A DNA stretch of 10,975 nt from Deltaproteobacteria bacterium RIFOXYA12_FULL_61_11 (GCA_001799195.1 MGSU01000122.1:1-10975); one strand, 5' to 3'; shown: positions 1 through 7,148, counted from the first letter of the stretch. The notes: a model not told the origin generated them from the letters alone. Program-made: numbers and translations.

Positions 1-129
1 CCCGATCCCTATGACCGCTATCCCCAAGATCCCACCGAATGGCGGGATACGGATGGCGATGGCATTGGCGATCATGGGGACGTGGCCCCCTATCTTTCCG
101 GCATCTGGGGCGACCTCGACGGCGATGGG
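1..129 (+). repeat. TSP3 (thrombospondin type-3) Asp-rich repeats, 5' fragment
   Basis: The translation has the D-x-D-x-D-G-x-x-D pattern of Ca-binding TSP3 repeats (DTDGDGIGD at 46-72, then GDLDGDGF at 109-132), with the P-x-D-P-x-E-W spacer seen again at 1249-1267. It shows that the coding frame enters the window from upstream. Confidence 0.75.
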
Positions 130-3100
130 TTCAGAAACGATCAGGAATGCGATGACTTCAACCCCCACGTTTTCCCCGGCGCTGTGGAACTCTGTGGCGA
201 CGGTATCGATCAGGACTGCGATGGCGAGGATCTGCAGTGCCCCGGTCCGACAATATGCCTCACTGCCGGCACCATCGAACTGCAACGTTATCAAAGCACC
301 ACGCTTTCGTGGACCTCGACCAATGCCCAGACGTGCAGCCTCGATCAGGGGCTCGGGCCGGTGGGGCTGTACGGCTCCCTGACCATCGCCCCTCAGCGGG
401 CGACCCGCTATACCCTGACCTGTGAGAACGAGCTCGCTGCCTCGACCGCCTCGGTGCTGATCAACGTCATCCCCTGGTCGGACCGCACGCCGTTCGTGCA
501 CTATGATTTTGAGGGTTTTGAGCACGGCGGATTGCTCATGAATACCGTCGTCAATCGCTTCCACGGTCTCGACGAGTATGGCTCGATCTATCCGTTCGAA
601 CTCTCGCCGGACGAGACTGCCGGCCTGTTCCTGCGCGGCGAAAGCGGCGCTCTGGCCAGCGTGCAGGTCCAAGACACCTGGTTCGTCAACATGTCGCAGG
701 GTTATTCCCTATCGTTCAGAGTTCTCGATTCCCCCGACGCCAACGTGCGGGTGCAACGCATCTTCAACCCCGAGCAAACCGGCTACTTCACCGTCGAGAT
801 TCTTTCGTCCTTCAATGCCATCGATTTCACGGTGCATTACACCTCGGTCGAGCCGCAGGTTGACACGTCCTTTGATTTCTCCACCACCGTACCCTGGCCT
901 GATGACTGTACCTTCGACTTCACCATGGCCGTCACCGGAGATGAGCTCGACCTGTACATGAACGACCAACGCCTGGCCCACCTGACCATGGACGGACATG
1001 TTTCCCAGCCTTGGGGCAGCATGGTTCTCCAGGCCGGTGCCTCGTTCCCCCCCGGCCAGGACGATCCCGGGGTCAAGCTCGACGATATCATGCTCTACGA
1101 TCGCGGCATCACCGAGCTCACCGCCTGCCACAATCATGGCTATGCCTCGTTCAATTACCTGACCCAGCGCTGTGTCCACGCCGACGATCCCGCCGCGTAT
1201 ACCGACACCGACGAAGACGGCTATCTCGATGTCGACGACCTTTTTCCCGAGGATCCTGCCGAGTGGTATGACTTTGATAATGATGATATTCCCGATAATC
1301 AGGACCCCGATGATGATAACGATGGGATCCTCGATGCCGACGACTGCTCGCCGCTCCTCCCCTGGCTCCAGGCCAGTCTGGATACCGATGGGGATGGACA
1401 GTGCAATAATGGGGACCTTGATGATGACAACGATCAACTGAGCGATGCAGACGAGGCCCTGGTCGGCACCGCTCCCCTCGATCCGGATACCGATGGGGAC
1501 GGCATCGGGGATGGTTTTGATGACTTTCCATTAGATACAATGCTCTGGGGAGATCTTGATGGAGACAGTTTTCGCAATGACAATGACTGCAACGACTTTG
1601 ACGCACGGATCGCACCGGGCCTCTTTGAGATCTGTGGTGACGGCATCGACCAAGATTGCGACGGCTTGGATTATCCGTGTCTAATCCCCGAGGGTTGGAT
1701 AGCGATTTCTTCTGTGTCTGCAACCGTTGGCGAGGTGGTAACTGTAAGTTGGGTGTCACATCATGTGCAAACCTGCGAGTTGTATCCGTCACCAGGTGGT
1801 CCTGTGACAACTGTGGGAACACTGGACTACCTTGTGAACCGAACGACGGTCTTCACGCTCTTTTGTAAAGGTGATTTTGGCGCGACCTCAGCATCTGCCC
1901 GGGTCGATGTGAACCCGATAGAGGAGGGGTTGCAGATCCTGTATGATTTCGAGCAGGAACCTGGTATCGGCGAGATCGTGCTCGACAAATCGGGACATGG
2001 CTATGATGGTGAAGATGTTTTGGCAGTCAACGAAATATTCTACGATCAATCGAGTGATAATTCACTATATCGTTTTTTTGATTATACTTCTGAGTTAGTA
2101 ATTCTGGATGCGCGTACAATTTCCTTCGAGCAAGGTTTTTCCTTCTTCTTTGACCTGATAGAGATTCAACCTGGGCAAGGTGTTACCCTCCTTCTCGAAG
2201 ATGAGACGAGCATTTTTCGGTTGCGTTTTGTAAAGCATTATAATAATTCGCAACTCGTGTTCTCGATCTATTCCAAGAATACCGACCCGATGGTGTTGGT
2301 CGAAGTCTACTCTTCAACCACGACGATCGGTTATTTCGAGGTGCCAATTTCTCTCGGTTTCTTGCTCCTGCATGATCATATTTCACTATTCGTCAATGGC
2401 CGACGGCAGTTGAGTCGGACTATTGGAACCGGGCATGACCCGATCATCACAGGTGAGATCCGTCTCCTCGCAGCACCTGCCGTGATCATCGACAACCTAC
2501 GCATCTATAATCGATTTCTTGAGGAAACCCGAGCCTGCAACTTCGCGGGCTACCCCTATTTTGACTATGCCACGAATTCATGCTTGACGCATGACGAGCT
2601 CACCTTGGGAAACGATACCGATGGTGATGGCTATCTCGACTTACTCGATCATCTCCCCTTTGATCACGAGGAATCGACAGATACTGACCGTGATGGCTGG
2701 GGCGATGTCTCCGATGACGATGATGATAACGACGGCATCATCGATGAAGAGGATCCAATGCCGCACATCGCGAACGGATGGTTGGATGCCGACAAAGACG
2801 GAGAGTTTGATCATCTCGATCTTGACGATGACAATGATGGTATTCCAGATGAAGATGATTGTAGTTCTTACGATGCGAACGAGTTGGCAAGTATAGATAC
2901 GGACCTTGATGGTGTATGTGATGATATCGATCAAGACGATGATAATGATGGGTATCGCGATACCCAAGATACCTTCCCACGACTCGCTGGTGAGTGGTCG
3001 GACTCAGATCAAGATAGCATCGGCGACAATGCTGACGCTTTCCCACGCGATGCTTATGGTGGTTATGATCAAGATCATGATTACATCGCCGCTGATTTCG

Positions 3101-6100
3101 ATCAGAATGATCTATCGAGTGACCTACTTGTATATTTCGATTTTAATTATGCTTATGGCGACATGATTAAAAATCATGCTGTACCATCATCATTTGGGCA
3201 TGGGTATTCCTTTGAATTAACTCAGGATGGCATCAAAGATAGTGCATTGTCTTTGAAGAACGGCGCGTCTTATCTTGAGTATGTCTCTGATGAAATACAC
3301 AATAGGACTTCCTTCTCGATGTTGTGCTGGTTTAATGTCAGCGAATTGAATGGTGATTCGCTCGTTATCAGGATCGCTGATACCTTCAGTTTTCTTTTGC
3401 AAGATGACAATATCCTTATCGATGATGGTGGGCAGCAATCAATCATAAAAGAACGGATTGAGATATTCAGATGGTATCACCTTGGTCTCATTGTAACTGA
3501 AGATACTGCTCGGTACTATCTTGACGGTCAGTTGATCTTAGAGATACCAGTGTATGACATCACCACGGGTAACTTATTACAAATAGGTGATACCGATTCG
3601 CTTAACCATATACATTTCGATGAGTTCATGTTATTTCATGGTGCTATACCGCTGCACACCCTGCTGCATCAGTATGAGAAGGGTGTGCTATCGGCATTAA
3701 CGAAGGGTATTGAGCTTGAGGGTTATACCTTGGTAAGGAAAGGGGTGCAGGGGGCCATTGAGATATCCGAGAAATTATCACATGGTTTTGTGACTATCTC
3801 TTTAGATGGATCATCAATTCAAGAAGATCATGCTATAGGCATCAGGGACATCGTCCTTCAAGACATTACCACCGATGCAACAATACAATACCTTGGCTTC
3901 GATTTTGAAATATCACCGCATCTATTTTGGCCTGTTCGGAATGATAGCTTGATTACTGTCACGGTAGATCTAGATGATCAAAAACGTTTGCTTACTATGG
4001 TTTATCCTGAATTATTGCATGGGAATATAGGTGTCGTACGCAAAGACATTGTGACGGGCGAAGGTTCAATCCTTCAAGATTCATATGCAAATGGTCGATT
4101 GATCTTCACCATACCCAATGCCTCGGTTTTTGAACTGGCCTTTCTTGAATATTCAGGTACGTGGCGAAAAACCACAACCAGTATGAGATCATATCATCTT
4201 CCACCACCAGCACCACCACTATCAGTCCAGGAACATACGTTAAGGGATGTACTACAGATTCCTGATATTCTAGAGATTACAAGATCACTTGAATATGATG
4301 CCTATCTGCTCAATAACAGCCGATTTGTATCAAAAACCCACTACCTCGACGATAGACCATATGTCGTTGTAAAAGATAGTATATTGCCATTTTCTCTGAG
4401 CGGTGCTTTACCTGAAATTAGCGTGTTCCCTTTTGTCGAACACATGCTTGGAAGTGCAAGTATCGGCAAAATAATTGAATATCCAAGGGGTCGCGCTGCA
4501 ACGACTATAAATATAAAGTTCCCGATTGTTCATGCAACCATTAATGAACCAGGACCGTATTTTTTTCACAACTATCCCTTCGGTGGCGATAGTGAGACAT
4601 ACTCTAATGATTGGCGCTCATGTACTTCAACTGTTTCTCAAGCAACTGATAATATTGTAGTACAATGTTTGACGAACAGGCAGGTAACCATTCAGGTTCC
4701 CATCTCATTCGAAGATGATCCTGGGTATCAATGGTGTATTGATGAAATGGCACAAAATCGGAAATGTGATAAAGATTCTATTTGGCCTACGCTTCTTTGG
4801 TATCGAGGGACTACGAAATATCAAAAGGTCTCGAATGTTGCAGATATCAATATCGATAACCAATCATTGGTACCAATCCCCACTATTGATAGAAGCGTCA
4901 CGATCATCCCATTTCGATACACCATACAACAAGAGGTAAAAGACGCGTATCTCGAAATCTATAAACTATCCTCGACTTGGTGGCAAAGGAAAACGTTAGT
5001 CGCCTCATTGCGTCTCCCACAGGGTAGTTCGACTGGTGTAATACATTGGGAACTTGGCAATGTGGGTGGGGGGAATACTATCCTTTTCGGCCAATATATC
5101 GCCACCATGAAACTGACACACGAAGCTCATAGCACTGATCATGGATCTTATTGTGGTATATCAAGGTATTTCGAGGAAGAAGAGATATTTGGTATCTTTC
5201 CTGGTTCTGATGATCCAACTGAAGAGACCTATTTCTACAATGATCGTTGTTTGGTCGGATATCCTGGCGCATACAGTGAGGCAGATTTTGATTTACCGGA
5301 ATCAACGAGGAATTACGGCAGCCTGCTTTTTTGTATGCAGAATTGTAATATCGATAATTGGGTGGAAATACAAGCTGTGAATGATATTCCCAGCCAAGAA
5401 ATAGCGAAAGACAACACCAAGGCAACATTTGTAAGTTCAGAACCGTTCACTGCATACGCAAGAACGGAACCCACGACCTTATCTGCCAACATCATCTGGA
5501 CAATAAAACCCCGAAGTGGTCTTATGCCAACGGATTTTTCTTCATTTATCCAACACGGTTCCGATCTAGAACTCATCCCGTTGTCGAAATTCCTACTGCC
5601 AAGACCAGTAGCCATCCCGTACCGACTCAAGCCAATCTCATTTGATCTTATTGCGTCCCTGGATGACCAGCATTTCGACCGACTGACCATCACGCAAGAC
5701 AACCTCGATCAACTGCGACAAGAGTATATCGACGGTTCCATTTACCCTTCGAAAAACGTCGGCGCTGAAAATGGTCGTGATTATTTCGTCAATCAAGATA
5801 CCTATCAGGACCCAGGGGATTATCCATTTAGTGTAATAAAATCAAAATTCGTAAGCGGAAAATCAGGTGACTATTCCTGGTCATGGTTCGAGATCGCCGA
5901 CAAGTTGCAACAGGTACGTGACAGCATCGTGAATGATCAAAATATTTATACTAAAAGACTTGATATCATTGATGGCAATGCTTATCGGAATCCAAGCTAC
6001 AATCTATATGTCTACCAAATGCAAAAAGCCGATGAAAACACGAAAAGTCCCCATCTAATTGGATGTGCCGTCGATGTCGATGTGGCAGATTATGACAACA

Positions 6101-6267
6101 GTGGTTTCCGGCGAGAAAAGGCTGATTGGATGATTTTGAAGGGAAAAGCCAAGGCCCTCGGCGCCTGTGTCGAGCCTGCCGAATACAAGGGTCGTAAGGC
6201 AAACTACACATATCTTCATATGGATTGGCGGCACGGTACCGGTGCGTGCACACAACCCGGGTGGTGA
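1..6267 (+). CDS. Giant modular surface/exported protein with C-terminal M15-type peptidase domain (5' partial)
   Basis: The frame is open from base 1 and already encodes Asp-rich TSP3 sequence there, so the true start is upstream and the GTG at 82 is internal. At least 2088 residues lie in the window, ending at tandem in-frame TGA stops (6265-6270). Domain order: TSP3 (1-129), MopE motif, Ig-like, LamG-like, TSP3, then the same four again 480 residues later, then a third LamG, an unrecognised beta-rich region (3691-5870), and an M15 zinc peptidase domain (about 5940-6264). Ca-binding TSP3 arrays, paired cysteines and LamG folds indicate an extracellular or cell-surface location; the signal peptide would be upstream of the window. 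The peptidase tail suggests action on peptidoglycan stem peptides. GC content falls sharply after about 1.5-1.7 kb inside the same frame. Role (adhesin, wall remodelling or contact toxin) is inferred; the frame and the end domains are seen directly. Confidence 0.9.
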   Translation, partial: PDPYDRYPQDPTEWRDTDGDGIGDHGDVAPYLSGIWGDLDGDGFRNDQECDDFNPHVFPGAVELCGDGIDQDCDGEDLQCPGPTICLTAGTIELQRYQSTTLSWTSTNAQTCSLDQGLGPVGLYGSLTIAPQRATRYTLTCENELAASTASVLINVIPWSDRTPFVHYDFEGFEHGGLLMNTVVNRFHGLDEYGSIYPFELSPDETAGLFLRGESGALASVQVQDTWFVNMSQGYSLSFRVLDSPDANVRVQRIFNPEQTGYFTVEILSSFNAIDFTVHYTSVEPQVDTSFDFSTTVPWPDDCTFDFTMAVTGDELDLYMNDQRLAHLTMDGHVSQPWGSMVLQAGASFPPGQDDPGVKLDDIMLYDRGITELTACHNHGYASFNYLTQRCVHADDPAAYTDTDEDGYLDVDDLFPEDPAEWYDFDNDDIPDNQDPDDDNDGILDADDCSPLLPWLQASLDTDGDGQCNNGDLDDDNDQLSDADEALVGTAPLDPDTDGDGIGDGFDDFPLDTMLWGDLDGDSFRNDNDCNDFDARIAPGLFEICGDGIDQDCDGLDYPCLIPEGWIAISSVSATVGEVVTVSWVSHHVQTCELYPSPGGPVTTVGTLDYLVNRTTVFTLFCKGDFGATSASARVDVNPIEEGLQILYDFEQEPGIGEIVLDKSGHGYDGEDVLAVNEIFYDQSSDNSLYRFFDYTSELVILDARTISFEQGFSFFFDLIEIQPGQGVTLLLEDETSIFRLRFVKHYNNSQLVFSIYSKNTDPMVLVEVYSSTTTIGYFEVPISLGFLLLHDHISLFVNGRRQLSRTIGTGHDPIITGEIRLLAAPAVIIDNLRIYNRFLEETRACNFAGYPYFDYATNSCLTHDELTLGNDTDGDGYLDLLDHLPFDHEESTDTDRDGWGDVSDDDDDNDGIIDEEDPMPHIANGWLDADKDGEFDHLDLDDDNDGIPDEDDCSSYDANELASIDTDLDGVCDDIDQDDDNDGYRDTQDTFPRLAGEWSDSDQDSIGDNADAFPRDAYGGYDQDHDYIAADFDQNDLSSDLLVYFDFNYAYGDMIKNHAVPSSFGHGYSFELTQDGIKDSALSLKNGASYLEYVSDEIHNRTSFSMLCWFNVSELNGDSLVIRIADTFSFLLQDDNILIDDGGQQSIIKERIEIFRWYHLGLIVTEDTARYYLDGQLILEIPVYDITTGNLLQIGDTDSLNHIHFDEFMLFHGAIPLHTLLHQYEKGVLSALTKGIELEGYTLVRKGVQGAIEISEKLSHGFVTISLDGSSIQEDHAIGIRDIVLQDITTDATIQYLGFDFEISPHLFWPVRNDSLITVTVDLDDQKRLLTMVYPELLHGNIGVVRKDIVTGEGSILQDSYANGRLIFTIPNASVFELAFLEYSGTWRKTTTSMRSYHLPPPAPPLSVQEHTLRDVLQIPDILEITRSLEYDAYLLNNSRFVSKTHYLDDRPYVVVKDSILPFSLSGALPEISVFPFVEHMLGSASIGKIIEYPRGRAATTINIKFPIVHATINEPGPYFFHNYPFGGDSETYSNDWRSCTSTVSQATDNIVVQCLTNRQVTIQVPISFEDDPGYQWCIDEMAQNRKCDKDSIWPTLLWYRGTTKYQKVSNVADINIDNQSLVPIPTIDRSVTIIPFRYTIQQEVKDAYLEIYKLSSTWWQRKTLVASLRLPQGSSTGVIHWELGNVGGGNTILFGQYIATMKLTHEAHSTDHGSYCGISRYFEEEEIFGIFPGSDDPTEETYFYNDRCLVGYPGAYSEADFDLPESTRNYGSLLFCMQNCNIDNWVEIQAVNDIPSQEIAKDNTKATFVSSEPFTAYARTEPTTLSANIIWTIKPRSGLMPTDFSSFIQHGSDLELIPLSKFLLPRPVAIPYRLKPISFDLIASLDDQHFDRLTITQDNLDQLRQEYIDGSIYPSKNVGAENGRDYFVNQDTYQDPGDYPFSVIKSKFVSGKSGDYSWSWFEIADKLQQVRDSIVNDQNIYTKRLDIIDGNAYRNPSYNLYVYQMQKADENTKSPHLIGCAVDVDVADYDNSGFRREKADWMILKGKAKALGACVEPAEYKGRKANYTYLHMDWRHGTGACTQPGW
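148..240 (+). other. MopE-type metal-binding motif, copy 1
   Basis: Four cysteines in the pattern C-D-D-F-N-P...E-L-C-G-D-G-I-D-Q-D-C-D-G...C match the short putative metal-binding motif named after the Methylococcus MopE copper protein (Pfam Cu-binding_MopE). It sits between TSP3 sequence and an Ig-like domain. Metal identity cannot be read from sequence. Confidence 0.8.
262..471 (+). other. Ig-like beta-sandwich domain, copy 1
   Basis: The segment has an L-S-W-T-S-T-x-A-x-T-C strand (304-336) and a closing Y-T-L-T-C strand (409-423), the usual layout of small bacterial Ig-like domains found in repeats of secreted proteins. The two cysteines (334, 421) could pair. It is a spacer or binding module and carries no catalytic signal. 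Confidence 0.6.
490..1180 (+). other. LamG/concanavalin-A-like domain, copy 1
   Basis: The domain starts with a Y-D-F-E strand (502-513) and ends with K-L-D-D-I-M-L-Y-D-R followed by a Cys pair (1126, about 1174). The LDDI-x-LYDR closing strand is typical of LamG_3-type jelly rolls that bind glycans or act as spacers in surface proteins. No ligand can be assigned. Confidence 0.65.
1195..1545 (+). repeat. TSP3 Asp-rich array, copy 1
   Basis: Repeated D-x-D-x-D-G-x-x-D-x-x-D units (DTDEDGYLD, DDDNDGILD, DTDGDGQ, DTDGDGIGD) separated by F-P and E-W spacers. This is a Ca-binding rod that would stiffen the extracellular part. The repetitive GAT/GAC codons also create long false antisense frames rich in Ile and Val. 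Confidence 0.85.
1588..1680 (+). other. MopE-type metal-binding motif, copy 2
   Basis: Same four-Cys arrangement as copy 1, with CGDGIDQDCDG conserved exactly and the intervening residues diverged. First Cys is 1440 bases after that of copy 1. Both copies keep all four cysteines and the acidic residues. Confidence 0.8.
1696..1914 (+). other. Ig-like beta-sandwich domain, copy 2
   Basis: V-T-V-S-W-V-S...T-C (Cys 1774) and F-T-L-F-C (Cys 1864) occupy the same places as in copy 1. Sequence between them has diverged strongly and the codons are markedly more AT-rich than in copy 1. Confidence 0.55.
1930..2586 (+). other. LamG/concanavalin-A-like domain, copy 2
   Basis: Opens with L-Y-D-F-E (1939-1953) and closes with I-I-D-N-L-R-I-Y-N-R and a Cys pair (2536 and about 2581) as in copy 1. 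The sample line 2041-2100 inside it is only 28% GC by hand count, the lowest sampled in the window. Confidence 0.65.
2605..3110 (+). repeat. TSP3 Asp-rich array, copy 2
   Basis: A longer array than copy 1, with units such as DTDGDGYLD, DDDDDNDGIID, DLDDDNDGIPD, DQDDDNDGYRD and DSDQDSIGD. It runs into a degenerate start of a third super-repeat near 3061. Ca binding is expected from the family; the last units have lost some of the Asp/Gly consensus. Confidence 0.85.
3124..3690 (+). other. LamG-like domain, copy 3
   Basis: Starts with L-V-Y-F-D-F (3130-3147) and contains a W-Y-H-L-G-L-I-V...A-R-Y-Y-L-D-G-Q strand pair (about 3472-3534), then I-H-F-D-E-F-M-L-F-H-G near 3610-3642. The W-x-H-L...Y-L-D-G pattern is the clearest LamG_3 signature of the three copies. 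It lacks the terminal Cys pair of copies 1 and 2. Confidence 0.7.
3691..5870 (+). other. Unrecognised mostly beta-rich region of the giant protein
   Basis: About 725 residues in which I recognise no family with confidence. The first part (3691-4170) looks like alternating beta strands. A short Pro-rich linker (PPPAPPLS, 4201-4224) separates it from the rest. Around 4918-5115 a segment with Y-x-I-Q...A-Y-L-E-I-Y-K-L...W-E-L-G...G-Q-Y-I-A-T-M-K-L resembles the FlgD-type beta sandwich often placed before C-terminal modules; this is a weak match. From 5650 a charged helix-like stretch (D-Q-L-R-Q-E-Y-I-D) leads into the peptidase domain. Composition is AT-rich throughout. Confidence 0.45.
5940..6264 (+). 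other. Peptidase M15 (zinc D-Ala-D-Ala peptidase-type) catalytic domain
   Basis: The S-x-H-x-x-G-x-A-x-D signature is complete (SPHLIGCAVD, 6046-6075), giving two zinc ligands, His at 6052-6054 and Asp at 6073-6075, seven residues apart as in the family. The third ligand is the His of Y-L-H-M-D-W-R at 6217-6219. Upstream, A-Y-R-N-P-S-Y-N (5980-6003) matches the substrate-binding Arg stretch (family form Y-R-S-P-x-Y-N), with Arg at 5986-5988. Known members cleave D-Ala-D-Ala or related peptide bonds in peptidoglycan. Nothing follows the domain but about ten residues, so it is the protein's true C-terminal module. All recognisable zinc ligands are present, so it is probably active. Confidence 0.82.
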
Positions 6268-6292
6268 TGAGTAAAACATGAATGGTGAATAT

Positions 6293-6297
6293 GGAGG
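6293..6297 (+). promoter_or_regulatory. Ribosome binding site of the HEAT-like gene
   Basis: GGAGG (extended to GGAGGTGA) lies six bases before the ATG at 6304 and fixes that start. The 36-base gap after gene 1 shows no promoter or terminator, so the two genes are probably cotranscribed. Confidence 0.8.
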
Positions 6298-6303
6298 TGA
6301 CGA

Positions 6304-7146
6304 ATGAACGCAATCGAGACAAGAATCGTCCTTTGTTGCACAATACTGCTGTTCTTTGCTCCCAAACATGGTTTCGCTGAAACAACGAAATCCACCGAAC
6401 AGTACCTGGCCGAATTCAAGCAAGCACTCGGGTTGCATGAACGACGCCACCTCGTGAAGGAGGTATTTTCTCTCCCTGATGTCAAAAAGAAGAAAGAGAT
6501 TCTTCTGAAAGTTGCCTATTTTCTCAACGATTTTTTAGCAGAGAGGATCAATACTCGGAAAATGGATGATGAGTATTATCAATATCAAGAATTTGGGAAT
6601 ATGGTCGTCTGGACACTCGTATATCAGCACCTCCCCACGGATCCAAAGGAATTCTTGCCCCTCGAGGCGAAGGAACTGGAACCACTCCTGGGGCAACCAC
6701 TTCCCATAACTCCCGAGGAATACCTGCCGGTACTGATTGGCAGTCAAATCGTGGGGGAAGAGGCTAATGGAATAATCACCAGCGGAGGTGAAAAATCGGT
6801 CGTCCCTCTGGTCAATCAATATGATCGCTACCGTACGATGAAGTACCTTGCAGGGATGAGACATGGAATTATCGGCTATTTGGACACCATCTATTTACGA
6901 TGGCCACTGGATACCATTCATAAGGAACTAATATACAAGACCTTCATTTCTGCATTAGATGACCCATACTGGGGAGTCCGTGAATTGGCCGTGGATTGCC
7001 TCATAGATAAACCCACGATCAAACCAGATCACCTCAACAAGATCAAAGACCTCGCGAAGAACGATCCCGGGCAGTATGAGGGCAAGTATGTCGTACGGGA
7101 TGCGGCCATCAAATTGCTGAAAAAGCATGGTATTGAAATAAAATAA
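6304..7146 (+). CDS. Exported HEAT-like repeat protein, candidate immunity partner
   Basis: 280 residues. The N-terminus is a plausible Sec signal peptide: a basic residue at 7, a hydrophobic stretch from about 8 to 19 and a G-F-A cleavage site after residue 25. No lipobox is present. The rest is mainly helical and charged. The C-terminus (about 217-280) carries a HEAT/ARM-like pair: D-P-Y-W-G-V-R-E-L-A-V-D-C-L, then a second helix pair with V-V-R-D-A-A-I-K-L-L-K-K. The middle (about 95-215) is not recognised. It follows the M15-tailed gene by 36 bases with a strong ribosome binding site and no promoter between. HEAT-type proteins occur among polymorphic-toxin immunity proteins, and export would place it where an M15 enzyme acts, so an immunity role is reasonable inference. 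A scaffold or folding partner is the alternative. Confidence 0.85.
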   Translation: MNAIETRIVLCCTILLFFAPKHGFAETTKSTEQYLAEFKQALGLHERRHLVKEVFSLPDVKKKKEILLKVAYFLNDFLAERINTRKMDDEYYQYQEFGNMVVWTLVYQHLPTDPKEFLPLEAKELEPLLGQPLPITPEEYLPVLIGSQIVGEEANGIITSGGEKSVVPLVNQYDRYRTMKYLAGMRHGIIGYLDTIYLRWPLDTIHKELIYKTFISALDDPYWGVRELAVDCLIDKPTIKPDHLNKIKDLAKNDPGQYEGKYVVRDAAIKLLKKHGIEIK

Positions 7147-7148
7147 TG
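7144..7148 (+). promoter_or_regulatory. TAATG stop/start overlap between genes 2 and 3
   Basis: The TAA stop of gene 2 (7144-7146) shares its last A with the ATG of gene 3 (7146-7148). The preceding 20 bases have no purine-rich ribosome binding site. In gene 3's frame there is a TGA at 7134-7136 and no other ATG, GTG or TTG between, so this is the first usable start. Translation would depend on coupling, if it happens. Confidence 0.6.

Larger units (their letters stand above)
106..3060 (+). repeat. Tandem 480-residue super-repeat (two units plus start of a third)
   Basis: Unit A begins at the Trp codon at 106 and unit B at the Trp codon at 1546, exactly 1440 bases later. Matching landmarks keep this spacing: first MopE Cys 148/1588, Ig Cys 334/1774, LamG Tyr-Asp-Phe 502/1942. 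After the LamG domain the offset is 1410 (Cys 1126/2536; TSP3 Asp 1204/2614), so unit B is 10 residues shorter there. A third unit seems to start near 3061 but goes straight from TSP3 to LamG, lacking MopE and Ig. Unit A is GC-rich while unit B drifts to AT-rich codons, so the copies match in protein more than in DNA. Confidence 0.88.

Noticed and set aside
82-84. GTG at 82 as the start of the giant gene
   Set aside because: The same frame is open to base 1 and encodes TSP3 repeats before it, there is no signal peptide after it, and no convincing ribosome binding site precedes it.
709-1437. Antisense frame of 242 codons, rich in Ile and Val
   Set aside because: It is the mirror of the TSP3/LamG coding sequence: GAT/GAC codons read as Ile/Val on the other strand. 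The + strand frame has clear domains.
6278-6307. Nine-codon frame overlapping the start of gene 2 (ATGA overlap), possible leader peptide
   Set aside because: No ribosome binding site of its own and it simply contains the gene 2 ribosome binding site; likely chance.
5966-6485. Overlapping antisense frames across the gene 1/gene 2 boundary
   Set aside because: Cys- and His-rich composition without any family pattern; the + strand here holds the M15 motif and a signal peptide gene.
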